Shown in pieces: positions 44,931 through 52,540 of a stretch of 64,000 nucleotides of DNA (the first letter of the stretch is position 1; every line of letters begins with the position of its first letter). The position numbers were made by a program, and so were the translations under genes. This DNA comes from Nevskia sp035651715 (GTDB lineage Bacteria; Pseudomonadota; Gammaproteobacteria; Nevskiales; Nevskiaceae): NCBI GenBank assembly GCA_035651715.1, contig DASRFD010000089.1:1-64000 (forward strand). Reading direction: 5' to 3'. The notes under the pieces were generated by a model. The model was not told the origin of the DNA. It searched no databases and saw only the letters and a list, made by a program, of their open reading frames with translations.

Positions 44931-45962
44931 ATGAACAGGGTTCAGGCAGTTCGGCGCTGGCTGGGAGTGGCGGCTTTGCTGGCGGCCGGCGCCGTCCGGG
45001 CTGCGGACGATCCGGGACGCTTCTCGGTGATCGAGGAGAACGACGGCGTCATCAGCCACAAGGACCGCTATTACACCCAGGGCCTGCAGACCTCCTACCT
45101 GTCGCCCGACCTCAGCGGCCGCCCGTTCTGGAACGGCTTGTTCGACGGCATCGGCGCGCTGCTGCCGATGTACCGGGACGCCGCCGGCGTGGCCCAGCGC
45201 CGCTATGAATACATCCCGGTGGCGCAGGTGCAGTTCACGCCGGAAAAGATCGACGTCTCCACCCCCGATCCCAGGGACCGGCCGTATGCCGCCTGGCTGT
45301 TCACCGGCCTGCACCTGCTGCAGGAGAACGACGGCCGCAGCCTCAACAATCTCGAGGCCCTGGCCGGCATCATCGGCCCCGCCGCCGGCGGGCGCGAGGT
45401 GCAGGACGGCTACCATCGCCTGGTCGGCTTCCACCAGGCGCAGGGCTGGAGCCACCAGATCGCCAACCGTCCCGGCCTGCAGTTCTCCTACGACTACAAG
45501 CGCCGCTTAGTCGCCGGCTTCGGCCCGCGCTACGCCTTCGACGTGATCCCCGAGGCCGGCGCCAGCCTGGGCTGGGCCTACCGCTACCTCGACGCCGGCG
45601 TGAGCTTCCGCTTCGGCGACGCGCTCGACGTGGACTACGGCCCCGAGCACATCCGCCCCTCGCTGTCCGGCACCGCCTTCAGCGACTATCGGCGGCTCAG
45701 CCCCGGCTGGTTCCACTGGTACCTGTTCGCCGGGGCGCAGGAACGCAGCATGTTCTACAACGTCTTCATCGACGCCGCCGACTCGGTGGCGGCGCAGGGC
45801 CTCGACCGGCGCGTGATGGTGGCGGATTTCTCCGGCGGCGCCAGCCTGTTCTTCGGCCACTGGCTGCGCGCCGACTTCGTGGCGATCCGGCGCGGCCGCG
45901 AGTTCGACGGCCAGAGCGGCGACGACAACTACGGCGGCGTCAACCTCACCTTCGATCCCTGA
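44931..45962 (+). CDS. LpxR-family lipid A deacylase (DUF2219), outer membrane
   Basis: A 343-aa beta-barrel protein with a signal peptide (MNRVQAVRRWLGVAALLAAGAVRA). The mature N-terminus FSVIEENDGVISHKDRYYTQGLQTSYLSPD matches the LpxR/DUF2219 pattern, including the catalytic Asn-Asp region. The end NYGGVNLTFDP is a typical terminal strand. LpxR removes the 3'-acyloxyacyl group from lipid A; activity here is inferred from the family. It stands alone. Confidence 0.85.
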   Translation: MNRVQAVRRWLGVAALLAAGAVRAADDPGRFSVIEENDGVISHKDRYYTQGLQTSYLSPDLSGRPFWNGLFDGIGALLPMYRDAAGVAQRRYEYIPVAQVQFTPEKIDVSTPDPRDRPYAAWLFTGLHLLQENDGRSLNNLEALAGIIGPAAGGREVQDGYHRLVGFHQAQGWSHQIANRPGLQFSYDYKRRLVAGFGPRYAFDVIPEAGASLGWAYRYLDAGVSFRFGDALDVDYGPEHIRPSLSGTAFSDYRRLSPGWFHWYLFAGAQERSMFYNVFIDAADSVAAQGLDRRVMVADFSGGASLFFGHWLRADFVAIRRGREFDGQSGDDNYGGVNLTFDP

Positions 45963-45980
45963 GGGCGGGGCCGCGCCGGC

Positions 45981-46511
45981 TCAGTCGTCGGCGAGGTCCT
46001 GGCCGGGAAACAGCTGCTCGGTAAATCCGAAATTCCGCAGGTCGCGGATGCGCGTCGGATAGAGGATGCCGTCGAGGTGGTCGCACTCGTGCTGCACCAC
46101 CCGCGCGTGGAAGCCGCCGACCTCGCGCTCGATGCGCCGGCCCTGCGGGTCGAAGCCGGCGTAGCGCAGCCGCGCGTAACGCGGCACCAGGCCGCGCAGG
46201 CCCGGCACGCTGAGGCAGCCTTCCCAGCCTTCCTCCATCTCCTCGCCGAGCGGCGTCAGCACCGGATTGCACAGGATGGTGAACGGCACTTCCTCGGCGT
46301 CCGGGTAGCGCGGGTTGCGCTCCACGCCGAAGATCACCACCCGCAGCAGCACGCCGATCTGCGGCGCCGCCAGGCCGGCGCCGTTGAGGTGCGCCATGGT
46401 GTCCTGCATGTCGCGGATCAGTTCGGCCAGCTCCGGCGTGCCGAATTTCTGCACCGGCTGCGATTTCTGCAGCAGGCGCGGGTCGCCCATCTTGAGAACG
46501 TCTCGGATCAT
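45981..46511 (-). CDS. def: Peptide deformylase
   Basis: A 176-aa metalloenzyme that removes the N-formyl group from nascent proteins. All three motifs are present: GAGLAAPQIG (motif I), EGCLSVPG (motif II, Cys ligand) and HECDHLDG (motif III, two His ligands). It is not beside fmt as in E. coli and may be an additional copy. Lies 23 bases after the DUF971 gene on the same strand. Confidence 0.95.
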   Translation of the reverse strand: MIRDVLKMGDPRLLQKSQPVQKFGTPELAELIRDMQDTMAHLNGAGLAAPQIGVLLRVVIFGVERNPRYPDAEEVPFTILCNPVLTPLGEEMEEGWEGCLSVPGLRGLVPRYARLRYAGFDPQGRRIEREVGGFHARVVQHECDHLDGILYPTRIRDLRNFGFTEQLFPGQDLADD

Positions 46512-46534
46512 GCTCGCAGCCTCCGGGATGGTGC

Positions 46535-46942
46535 CTAGCCCTGGGGCGTGTACTTCTTCGGCAGCGCCGACAGCTTGGTCACGTCCGACTCGCGCGACAT
46601 GCCGTGCTCGGCCAGGCGCTCCAGGTAGCGCGCCCACCAGGCCTGCTGGTTCTCGCCCAGCTCGCGCAGGATGTCCCAGGAATACAGGCCGGTGTCATGG
46701 CCGTCGTCGAAGCGCAGGCGCACCGCGTAGCGGCCGACCGGCTCGACCGCGGCGATGTTCACATTGCGCTTGCCGCCGACCAGCATCGGCTCGCCGCCGC
46801 CATGGCCGCGCACCTCGGCGGAAGGGGAATAGACGCGCAGATACTCGCAGGGCAGCTGGTAGCAGCTGCCGTCGGCATAGCCCACTTCCAGCAGGCGCGA
46901 GGCCTTGTGCAGCAGCAGGCGGGTGGGGACGGGGGCGTTCAT
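46535..46942 (-). CDS. DUF971 domain protein (gamma-butyrobetaine hydroxylase-like N-terminal domain)
   Basis: A 135-aa protein equivalent to the zinc-binding N-terminal domain of gamma-butyrobetaine hydroxylases: SRLLEVGYADGSCYQLPCEYLRVYSPSAEV, YAVRLRFDDGHDTGLYSWDIL. Such short genes follow hslU in many Gammaproteobacteria. A GTG start 13 codons upstream is possible. Function unknown; iron-sulfur related roles have been suggested for the domain. Confidence 0.85.
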   Translation of the reverse strand: MNAPVPTRLLLHKASRLLEVGYADGSCYQLPCEYLRVYSPSAEVRGHGGGEPMLVGGKRNVNIAAVEPVGRYAVRLRFDDGHDTGLYSWDILRELGENQQAWWARYLERLAEHGMSRESDVTKLSALPKKYTPQG

Positions 46943-47041
46943 GTCCGGGGCAGGGGCGGGAGGGCTAGAAGCATGCAGCACTCCCGCATCCTGTCAAGCC
47001 CGCGCCGGCCCGCGGTTGATGTGGGGCTTCTCCGTCCCGCC

Positions 47042-48418
47042 TCACAGGATGTAGCGGCTCAGGTCCTCGTTCCCGGCCAGCTTGTTCAGCTTGCTGTCGA
47101 CGTAAGCGGCGTCTACGGTGAGCGTGGTGCCCGACTTGTCGGGCGCGTCGTAGGCCGCCTCCTCCATCAGCCGCTCCATCACCGTGTGCAGGCGACGCGC
47201 GCCGATGTTCTCGGTGGTCTCGTTGACCTGCCAGGCCATCTCGGCCAGGCGCTTGAGCCCGTCCTGGGTGAACTCCACGGTGACGCCCTCTGTGGCGAGC
47301 AGGGCCTTGTACTGCTCGGTCAGCGAGTGGGTCGGCTCGTTGAGGATGCGCACGAAGTCCTCGGTCTTCAGCGCGTCCAGCTCGACGCGGATCGGCAACC
47401 GGCCCTGCAGTTCGGGGATCAGGTCGCTCGGCTTGGCCATGTGGAAGGCGCCGCTGGCGATGAACAGGATGTGGTCGGTCTTGATCGCGCCGTACTTGGT
47501 GGAGATGGTGCAGCCCTCCACCAGCGGCAGCAGGTCGCGCTGCACGCCCTCGCGGGAGACATCGGCGCCGACGAATTCGCTGCGCTTGCACACCTTGTCC
47601 AGCTCGTCGATGAAGACGATGCCGTTGTCCTCGGCGTTCTTCAGCGCCTCGGCGCGGATCGCCTCCTCGTCGACCAGCTTGGCGGCTTCCTCGTCGACCA
47701 GCAGCTTCAGCGCCTCCTTGATCTTCAGCTTGCGCGTCTTCTGCTGGCCGGCGTTGAGGTTCTTGAACATGCCCTGCAGCTGGCTGGTCATCTCCTCCAT
47801 GCCGGGCGGGCCGACGATCTGCATCTGCGGCGACACCGCCTGCACGCTGATCTCGATCTCGGTCTCGTCGAGCTTGCCCTCGCGCAGGCGCTTGCGGAAC
47901 ACCTGCCGCGCCGCGCTGTTCTCGGACTCGCGTTGCGCCGAGGCCTCGCCGAAGTCGCGCGGCGGCGGCAGCAGCGCGTTGAGCACGCGCTCCTCGGCGG
48001 CGGTCTCGGCCTTGGGCCGGACGCGGATCACCGCCTGCTCGCGGGTCTGCTTCACCGCGGCGTCGGCCAGCTCGCGCACGATCGAGTCGACGTCGCGGCC
48101 GACGTAGCCGACCTCGGTGAACTTGGTCGCCTCGACCTTGACGAAGGGCGCATTGGCCAGCTTGGCCAGGCGCCGCGCGATCTCGGTCTTGCCGACGCCG
48201 GTGGGGCCGATCATCAGGATGTTCTTCGGCGTGATTTCGCCGCGGATCGCCTCCGGCGTCTGCTGCCGGCGCCAGCGGTTGCGCAGCGCGATGGCCACGG
48301 CGCGCTTGGCGGCCTGCTGGCCGACGATGTGGCGGTCCAGCTCCTGCACGATCTCGCGCGGAGTCATGGTGGAAGCGCCGCCGGAGGTGGTGGACGGGGT
48401 CGTGGTGGTGTCGTTCAT
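47042..48418 (-). CDS. hslU: ATP-dependent protease ATPase subunit HslU
   Basis: AAA+ unfoldase that feeds substrates to HslV. The 458-aa protein carries TPREIVQELDRHIVGQQAAKRAVAIAL, Walker A GPTGVGKT, the Walker B region VFIDELDK, the insertion I-domain (about 120-240) and the C-terminal LSRYIL tail that docks into HslV. Directly downstream of hslV. Confidence 0.98.
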   Translation of the reverse strand: MNDTTTTPSTTSGGASTMTPREIVQELDRHIVGQQAAKRAVAIALRNRWRRQQTPEAIRGEITPKNILMIGPTGVGKTEIARRLAKLANAPFVKVEATKFTEVGYVGRDVDSIVRELADAAVKQTREQAVIRVRPKAETAAEERVLNALLPPPRDFGEASAQRESENSAARQVFRKRLREGKLDETEIEISVQAVSPQMQIVGPPGMEEMTSQLQGMFKNLNAGQQKTRKLKIKEALKLLVDEEAAKLVDEEAIRAEALKNAEDNGIVFIDELDKVCKRSEFVGADVSREGVQRDLLPLVEGCTISTKYGAIKTDHILFIASGAFHMAKPSDLIPELQGRLPIRVELDALKTEDFVRILNEPTHSLTEQYKALLATEGVTVEFTQDGLKRLAEMAWQVNETTENIGARRLHTVMERLMEEAAYDAPDKSGTTLTVDAAYVDSKLNKLAGNEDLSRYIL

Positions 48419-48520
48419 TCGTTCTCTCGATCGACGAGGCTGGAGTGGCGCCGCCGCCGCAGGCCGGCTTTCGGCCGGCGCGGGCGCCGCCCGCGGGCGC
48501 GGCCTACAGGGCGCGCGGCC

Positions 48521-49066
48521 TCACTTGGTCTCCAGCGTCTCGATGGTCAGGTTGTGGTTGGTGTAGATGCAGATGTCCGCGGCGATGTGCAGGGCCTTCT
48601 CCACGATCTCCTTGGCCGACAGCCCGGTGCTCTCCACCAGGGCCCTCGCGGCGGCCGCGGCGTAGGGGCCGCCCGAGCCGATCGCCATCACGCCGTGCGG
48701 CTCCGGCTCCATCACGTCGCCGGTGCCGGTGATCATCAGCGAGGTCTCCTTGTCCGCCACCAGCAGCAGCGCCTCGAGGCGGCGCAGGTAGCGGTCGGTG
48801 CGCCAGTCCTTGGCCATCTCCACCGCGGCGCGGGTCAGGTTGCCGGAGTGCTTCTCCAGCTTGCCCTCGAAGCGCTCGAACAGGGTGAAGGCGTCGGCGG
48901 TGCCGCCGGCGAAGCCGGCGATGACGCCGTTGTTGTAGAGCCGGCGCACCTTGCGCGCGTTGCCCTTGACCATGGTGTTGCCCATCGAGACCTGGCCATC
49001 GCCGCCGACGCAGACCTGGCCGTCGCGGCGGACCGTGAGGATGGTGGTGCCGTCGAACTGTTGCAA
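48521..49066 (-). CDS. hslV: ATP-dependent protease peptidase subunit HslV
   Basis: Proteasome-like threonine peptidase, 181 aa. The mature protein should begin at Thr7 (TTILTVRRDGQVCVGGDGQVS), after removal of the six-residue leader MQQFDG; many relatives start with Met-Thr directly. GNTMVKGNARKVRRLYN and SGGPYAAAAARAL are further family motifs. First gene of hslVU and preceded by a heat-shock type promoter. Confidence 0.97.
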   Translation of the reverse strand: MQQFDGTTILTVRRDGQVCVGGDGQVSMGNTMVKGNARKVRRLYNNGVIAGFAGGTADAFTLFERFEGKLEKHSGNLTRAAVEMAKDWRTDRYLRRLEALLLVADKETSLMITGTGDVMEPEPHGVMAIGSGGPYAAAAARALVESTGLSAKEIVEKALHIAADICIYTNHNLTIETLETK

Positions 49067-49115
49067 AGCGCTTCTCCGATTGTGTCCGCGCGGGCGCGGA
49101 TTGGTGTGAAGCCGT

Positions 49116-49143
49116 AGATGTGGACAGTGTGCGCTGTTTCAAG
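49116..49143 (-). promoter_or_regulatory. Heat-shock (sigma-32) type promoter of hslVU
   Basis: Read on the minus strand, CTTGAAA (complement of 49137-49143) and CCACATCT (complement of 49116-49123) are separated by 13 bases. This matches the RpoH consensus CTTGAAA-N(11-16)-CCCCATnT closely, and it lies about 50 bases before hslV, as expected for a heat-shock protease operon. Confidence 0.8.
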
Positions 49144-49237
49144 TTTCGGCAACATCGCCGCGCGGCTGGCGGCCGCGCCGCTGGCCGGCCCCGCCGGATT
49201 GCACGGGTGCGGCGTGCGCCGCGGCACAAAATTGCCG

Positions 49238-49284
49238 TTGACAATTGAACAACGTCCATTTAAATTCAATTGAACATCGTTCAT
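49238..49284 (+). promoter_or_regulatory. Promoter of the pspA-yiaAB operon with two TetR-type operators
   Basis: TTGACA (49238-49243) and TAAATT (49261-49266), spaced 17 bases, form a sigma-70 type promoter. Two copies of TTGAACnnCGnnCAT overlap it: 49245-49259 in the spacer and 49270-49284 near the expected start of transcription. A third copy lies at 51728-51742 in front of the tetR gene at 51708. The dyad core TGAAC-N3-GTTCA at 49271-49283 is perfect. This is the arrangement expected for repression by that TetR protein. Confidence 0.65.
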
Positions 49285-49303
49285 AACGACCGGGAGGTCT
49301 TGT

Positions 49304-50029
49304 ATGGCGACGTTGTTCGCCCGCATCCGCGGGCTGGTGGTGGCCCAGGCCCATGAGGCCGTGGACCGTGTCGAGGATCCGCAGGCGATGTCGCACCAGC
49401 TGGTGCGCGAGCTGACCGTGGAACTGGCGGCGGCGAACCGCGGCCTGGTGGCGGCGCTGGGCGCCGAGCGCCAGCTGCAACGCAGCCGCGAGCGCATGGG
49501 GCAGGAGGCGGCGGACTGGGAACGCACCGCCGAGACGCTGCTGCGCAAGGGCGAGGAGGCGATGACGCGCGAGGCGCTGGAGCGCGCCGTGACCCTGCGC
49601 CAGGGCGCCGCGGCGCTGGCCCAGCCGCTGCAGCGCGCGGCCCGCACGGTGGAACGGCTGCGCGGCCAGGTCGGCCGCCTGCGCGCCGAGCTGGGGCGCG
49701 TGCGCCAGCGCGTGGCGGTGATCGACGTGCACCAGGCCGCGGCCCGCGCCCTGCGCAGCGCCGGCGCGGCCGACGACGCCTGCAGCCGCGCGCTGGACCG
49801 TGCGCAGGAGCTGGAGCGCCACGAGCGCAAGGCCGAGGTCGCGGACTGCGAGGCCGAGGCCGCCGGCGAGCTGCTCGACGAGCAGGACCGGCTGGAGCGC
49901 AGCGTCGCCCGCATCAACGCCGATGGCGCGGTCGACGAGGCCATGGCCGCGCTGCGCAGCAAGCTCGCGGCCCAGGCCGCCGCCGGCCCCGCCACCGGCC
50001 ACCCCGGCAGCACGGAGAAAAGCTCATGA
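49304..50029 (+). CDS. PspA/IM30 family protein
   Basis: A 241-aa, almost entirely helical protein with the PspA/Vipp1 layout: N-terminal amphipathic start (MATLFARIRGLVVAQAHEAVDRVEDP) and long coiled coils rich in Arg, Glu and Ala (about residues 30-215). Members stabilise stressed inner membranes. GGGAGG is 6 bases before the ATG. The next gene starts 4 bases before this stop codon ends (overlap at 50026-50029), so the two are coupled. No pspBC or pspF is seen; control appears to be by TetR instead. Confidence 0.85.
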   Translation: MATLFARIRGLVVAQAHEAVDRVEDPQAMSHQLVRELTVELAAANRGLVAALGAERQLQRSRERMGQEAADWERTAETLLRKGEEAMTREALERAVTLRQGAAALAQPLQRAARTVERLRGQVGRLRAELGRVRQRVAVIDVHQAAARALRSAGAADDACSRALDRAQELERHERKAEVADCEAEAAGELLDEQDRLERSVARINADGAVDEAMAALRSKLAAQAAAGPATGHPGSTEKSS

Positions 50030-50319
50030 ACCCGCAGATCCCGGAAGGCGCCGCGATGCGCCAGGACTCGCCGGCCTGGCTGTTTTTCGTCAAGGTCTCC
50101 TTCACCGCCGCTCTGGCCGGCATGGTGTTCGGCGTCGCGGTGATGCCGGTTGAAATCTGGATGCGCGGCTACATGATCCTCGGCACCCTGTTCCTGGTCG
50201 GCTCGACCTTCACCCTGGCCAAGACCATGCGCGACGAGTTCGAGAACGCCAAGCTGATCAACCAGATCGCCCAGGCGCGCGCCGAGAAGCTGCTGCAGGA
50301 ATACGGCGTGAAGGAATGA
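50026..50319 (+). CDS. YiaA/YiaB family inner membrane protein
   Basis: A 97-aa protein with two transmembrane helices (about residues 19-41 and 48-66), the YiaAB two-helix domain (WLFFVKVSFTAALAGMVFGV, YMILGTLFLVGSTFTLAKT), and a helical charged C-terminus. Overlaps the pspA-like stop by 4 bases (ATGA). Function unknown; co-occurrence with PspA-like genes suggests a membrane partner. Confidence 0.85.
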   Translation: MNPQIPEGAAMRQDSPAWLFFVKVSFTAALAGMVFGVAVMPVEIWMRGYMILGTLFLVGSTFTLAKTMRDEFENAKLINQIAQARAEKLLQEYGVKE

Positions 50320-50417
50320 ACTGCGTCACAGTCCGGGCGCGCTGCGCTGGCGCCCGGCGACGCCGCGGTCCGTATCGATCATCAGGTCCGCACGAACCGA
50401 TGCCGGAAGGATATGCC

Positions 50418-51014
50418 ATGAATCCGTCTTACCCGCTGCAGGAAGGCGACATCGTCTTCATCGCCACCAAGGGCCTCCTGTTCCGCCGCGTGGCCCGCGC
50501 CACCGGCTCGAAAGCTTCCCACGTCGGCATCGCCTTCAGGGATGCGCGGCGCGGCTGGGTGGTGGCGGAAAGCGCCGTCCCGCGCTCGCGCTACAGCGCG
50601 CTGGAGCGTTTCGTGGCGCGGTCGGACCAGCGCTGGTTCGTGATCCGCCGGCTCGGCCGCGACCTCGCGCCGGAGGAGGTGCGGAAGCTGCGCGCCGCCT
50701 GCGACGCGCGCATGGGCCGGTGGTACCACACCGGTTTCAAGTACGACTCGTCGCGGATGTTCTGCTCCAAGTTTGTCCACGAGGTCTATCGCGAGGCGCT
50801 GGGCCTGGACATCGGCGCGGTCGAGACCTTCAGCGAGCTGCTGCACCGCAATCCGGAGGAGAAGCTCGGCTTCTGGAAATGGTGGTTCTTCGGCCGTATC
50901 CCGTGGAGCCGCCGCACCGTTACGCCGGCGAGCCAGCTGGTCAGCCCGCTGCTGCGCACGGTGGCGCAGTCGGGGCGTGGCGCGGCGAACGAGCGGGGCG
51001 GCCTGGCGGCCTGA
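50418..51014 (+). CDS. YebB/YiiX-like permuted papain-fold (NlpC/P60-type) protein
   Basis: A 198-aa cysteine hydrolase of the circularly permuted NlpC/P60 class. The catalytic histidine precedes the cysteine: ASHVGIAF (His near residue 36) and MFCSKFVHEVYREA (Cys near 115). The N-terminal EGDIVFIATKGLLFRRVARATGS is typical. GGAAGGA stands 7 bases before the ATG; an in-frame ATG at 50400 is weaker. No signal peptide. Third gene of the pspA-yiaAB unit. Substrate could be a lipid, an amide or a peptide. Confidence 0.82.
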   Translation: MNPSYPLQEGDIVFIATKGLLFRRVARATGSKASHVGIAFRDARRGWVVAESAVPRSRYSALERFVARSDQRWFVIRRLGRDLAPEEVRKLRAACDARMGRWYHTGFKYDSSRMFCSKFVHEVYREALGLDIGAVETFSELLHRNPEEKLGFWKWWFFGRIPWSRRTVTPASQLVSPLLRTVAQSGRGAANERGGLAA

Positions 51015-51031
51015 TCGAAGCGCGCGCAATG

Positions 51032-51048
51032 CCTCCCGCCGCGGGAGG
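51032..51048. terminator. Possible weak hairpin terminator between convergent yebB-like and tetR genes
   Basis: CCTCCCG-CCG-CGGGAGG is a 7-bp GC-rich hairpin 18 bases after the stop at 51014, without a T run. It may slow polymerase or be a Rho-assisted end. Confidence 0.3.
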
Positions 51049-51105
51049 GCTGCGCCGGGGCGAGGGTGGGCAGGCCGCGTCGAACTCCGCGGCCCGGGGC
51101 CGCCG

Positions 51106-51708
51106 CTACTCCTGTTTCAACCCCGCCACGAACACCCGCACGATCAAATCCGACAGTGGCCGCGCGTCCTTCAGCCCGCTCCAGTTGAGCTTGCCGGTCG
51201 AGGCGAGCACGCACAGGCCGTGCACGCTGCTCCACAACGCGGTGGCGGCGGCGCGCAGCTCCTTCGGGCTGGCGTCCGGCAGCAGCGGCTCGAGGTGCCC
51301 CTCGACGAATTCGAACAGCGCCTTCTGCTTCGCATCCAGCCCGGGATGGTTCCACTGCTCCGGCGGCAGGCGGTGCTCGAACATCAGGCGCCAGCTGAAG
51401 GAATGCTTCTGCGCGAAGGCGATGTAGCCGTAGGAGATGGCCTGCAGCCGGTCCAGCGGCGTCTTGCCCTTGGCGGCCTGGGTTTCCAGGTAGGCGTGCA
51501 TGGCGTCGGCGGTGCGCAGCGAGACCTCGGCCAGCAGGTCGTCCTGGTTGCTGAACAGCAGGTAGAGATTGCCGACGGTGTAGCCCATGGCCTGGGCCAC
51601 CTTGCGCATCGAGAAGCCGGCCAGTCCCTCGGCTGCGATCAGGCTGCTGGCGGCGTCCAGGGCCATCTGCCGCTGCTGCTCCCGGCTATGCTGGTTTCTG
51701 CGTCCCAT
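51106..51708 (-). CDS. TetR family regulator with WHG-like C-terminal domain
   Basis: A 200-aa regulator. The helix-turn-helix spans about residues 14-60 (AASSLIAAEGLAGFSMRKVAQAMGYTVGNLYLLFSNQDDLL). The ligand domain includes HSFSWRLMFEHRLPPEQW, as in the TetR_C WHG family. It is convergent with the pspA-yiaAB-yebB unit, and its own upstream site at 51728-51742 matches two sites in the pspA promoter, so it probably represses both itself and that operon. Confidence 0.9.
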   Translation of the reverse strand: MGRRNQHSREQQRQMALDAASSLIAAEGLAGFSMRKVAQAMGYTVGNLYLLFSNQDDLLAEVSLRTADAMHAYLETQAAKGKTPLDRLQAISYGYIAFAQKHSFSWRLMFEHRLPPEQWNHPGLDAKQKALFEFVEGHLEPLLPDASPKELRAAATALWSSVHGLCVLASTGKLNWSGLKDARPLSDLIVRVFVAGLKQE

Positions 51709-51727
51709 GCGCCATTCTAGCGACGAT

Positions 51728-51742
51728 TTGAACGTCGATCAT
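51728..51742. promoter_or_regulatory. Operator-like site upstream of tetR (51708)
   Basis: TTGAACGTCGATCAT lies 20 bases before the tetR start and shares TTGAACnnCGnnCAT with the two sites in the pspA promoter at 49245 and 49270. It also shares the following TT with the first of them. Fits autoregulation by the TetR protein encoded next to it. Confidence 0.6.
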
Positions 51743-51752
51743 TTCTGCCGGC

Positions 51753-52379
51753 TTACGGGCTCCCGGAACGCTCCGGCTCCCGCACGATCGCGTTCCAGCA
51801 CACGTGCGTCAGCGTGTCGGTCAGCTTCTCCAGCTGCGCGCCGCGCAGCTTCGCGCCGTAGTGCATGGCGCAGTAGTTGACGCTCCAGGTCAGCACGTCG
51901 GCCAGCAGCGGCGTGGCGGCGGCATGGGCCCGCCCGGCGTGGTGCAGGTGGCGCACCGCCTCGCGGCTCTCGGCGCACAGCGCGTCCAGCACTTCGCGCC
52001 ACAACTGCGCCACCTGCGCGTCGGTGCGGGCGGTTTCCACCACCGCGCCGATGATGACGTGGTGCTTCTGGTAGACGCCGAGGATGCCGCGCAGCGCGCG
52101 GCGCATGTCCTCGCGCCGCGCCAGCTCGGCGTGCTCGAACCACAGGCCGGCCGAGGCCACGATCTCGTCGCGCACGCGCTGCATCAGGCGCGTCACCAGC
52201 TCGCCCTTGTCGCGGAAGTGCAGGTAGAAGGTGGCGCGGGCCAGGCCGGCGGCGCCGGTGAGCTGCTCAATGCTGACGGTGGAGAAGCTGTGGCCCTGCT
52301 CCAGCAGCTGCTCCATCGCCAGCAGCAGGCGGTCCTCGATCCTGGGGCGTTCGGCGGAACGGCTGCGGCGTGCGGGCAT
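51753..52379 (-). CDS. TetR family regulator, divergent from the linalool dehydratase-like gene
   Basis: A 208-aa regulator with an N-terminal TetR helix-turn-helix (about residues 14-60; LLLAMEQLLEQGHSFSTVSIEQL, GLARATFYLHFRDKGEL) and a helical ligand domain. Start MPARRSRSAERPR was chosen because it directly precedes the DNA-binding domain; the frame stays open 32 codons further upstream, through the operator region. It probably controls the divergent gene at 52541 by the TGTCTA/TAGACA sites in between. Confidence 0.88.
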   Translation of the reverse strand: MPARRSRSAERPRIEDRLLLAMEQLLEQGHSFSTVSIEQLTGAAGLARATFYLHFRDKGELVTRLMQRVRDEIVASAGLWFEHAELARREDMRRALRGILGVYQKHHVIIGAVVETARTDAQVAQLWREVLDALCAESREAVRHLHHAGRAHAAATPLLADVLTWSVNYCAMHYGAKLRGAQLEKLTDTLTHVCWNAIVREPERSGSP

Positions 52380-52455
52380 GGGCCTGGCGGCGGTGGCGAT
52401 GCGCCACTGTAGCGGTTCGCGCCGGCGCCGGTCGATGGCCGCGACATGGACGGAC

Positions 52456-52483
52456 TGTCTACAAAAAATAGACACACTGTCTA
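52456..52483. promoter_or_regulatory. TGTCTA/TAGACA operator cluster in the divergent tetR / LinD-like promoter region
   Basis: Three six-base half-sites alternate: TGTCTA (52456-52461), TAGACA (52469-52474) and TGTCTA (52478-52483), forming two overlapping dyads with 7-base and 3-base spacers. TAGACA (52469-52474) and TACAAG (52492-52497), 17 bases apart, could be the -35 and -10 of the rightward gene, so a bound TetR protein would block it. AT-rich compared with its surroundings. Confidence 0.65.
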
Positions 52484-52540
52484 TTTAGTGGTACAAGTCC
52501 GCCAGCGGCCGCAGTCCCGGCGGCCGCGCTGGAGGAGCGC

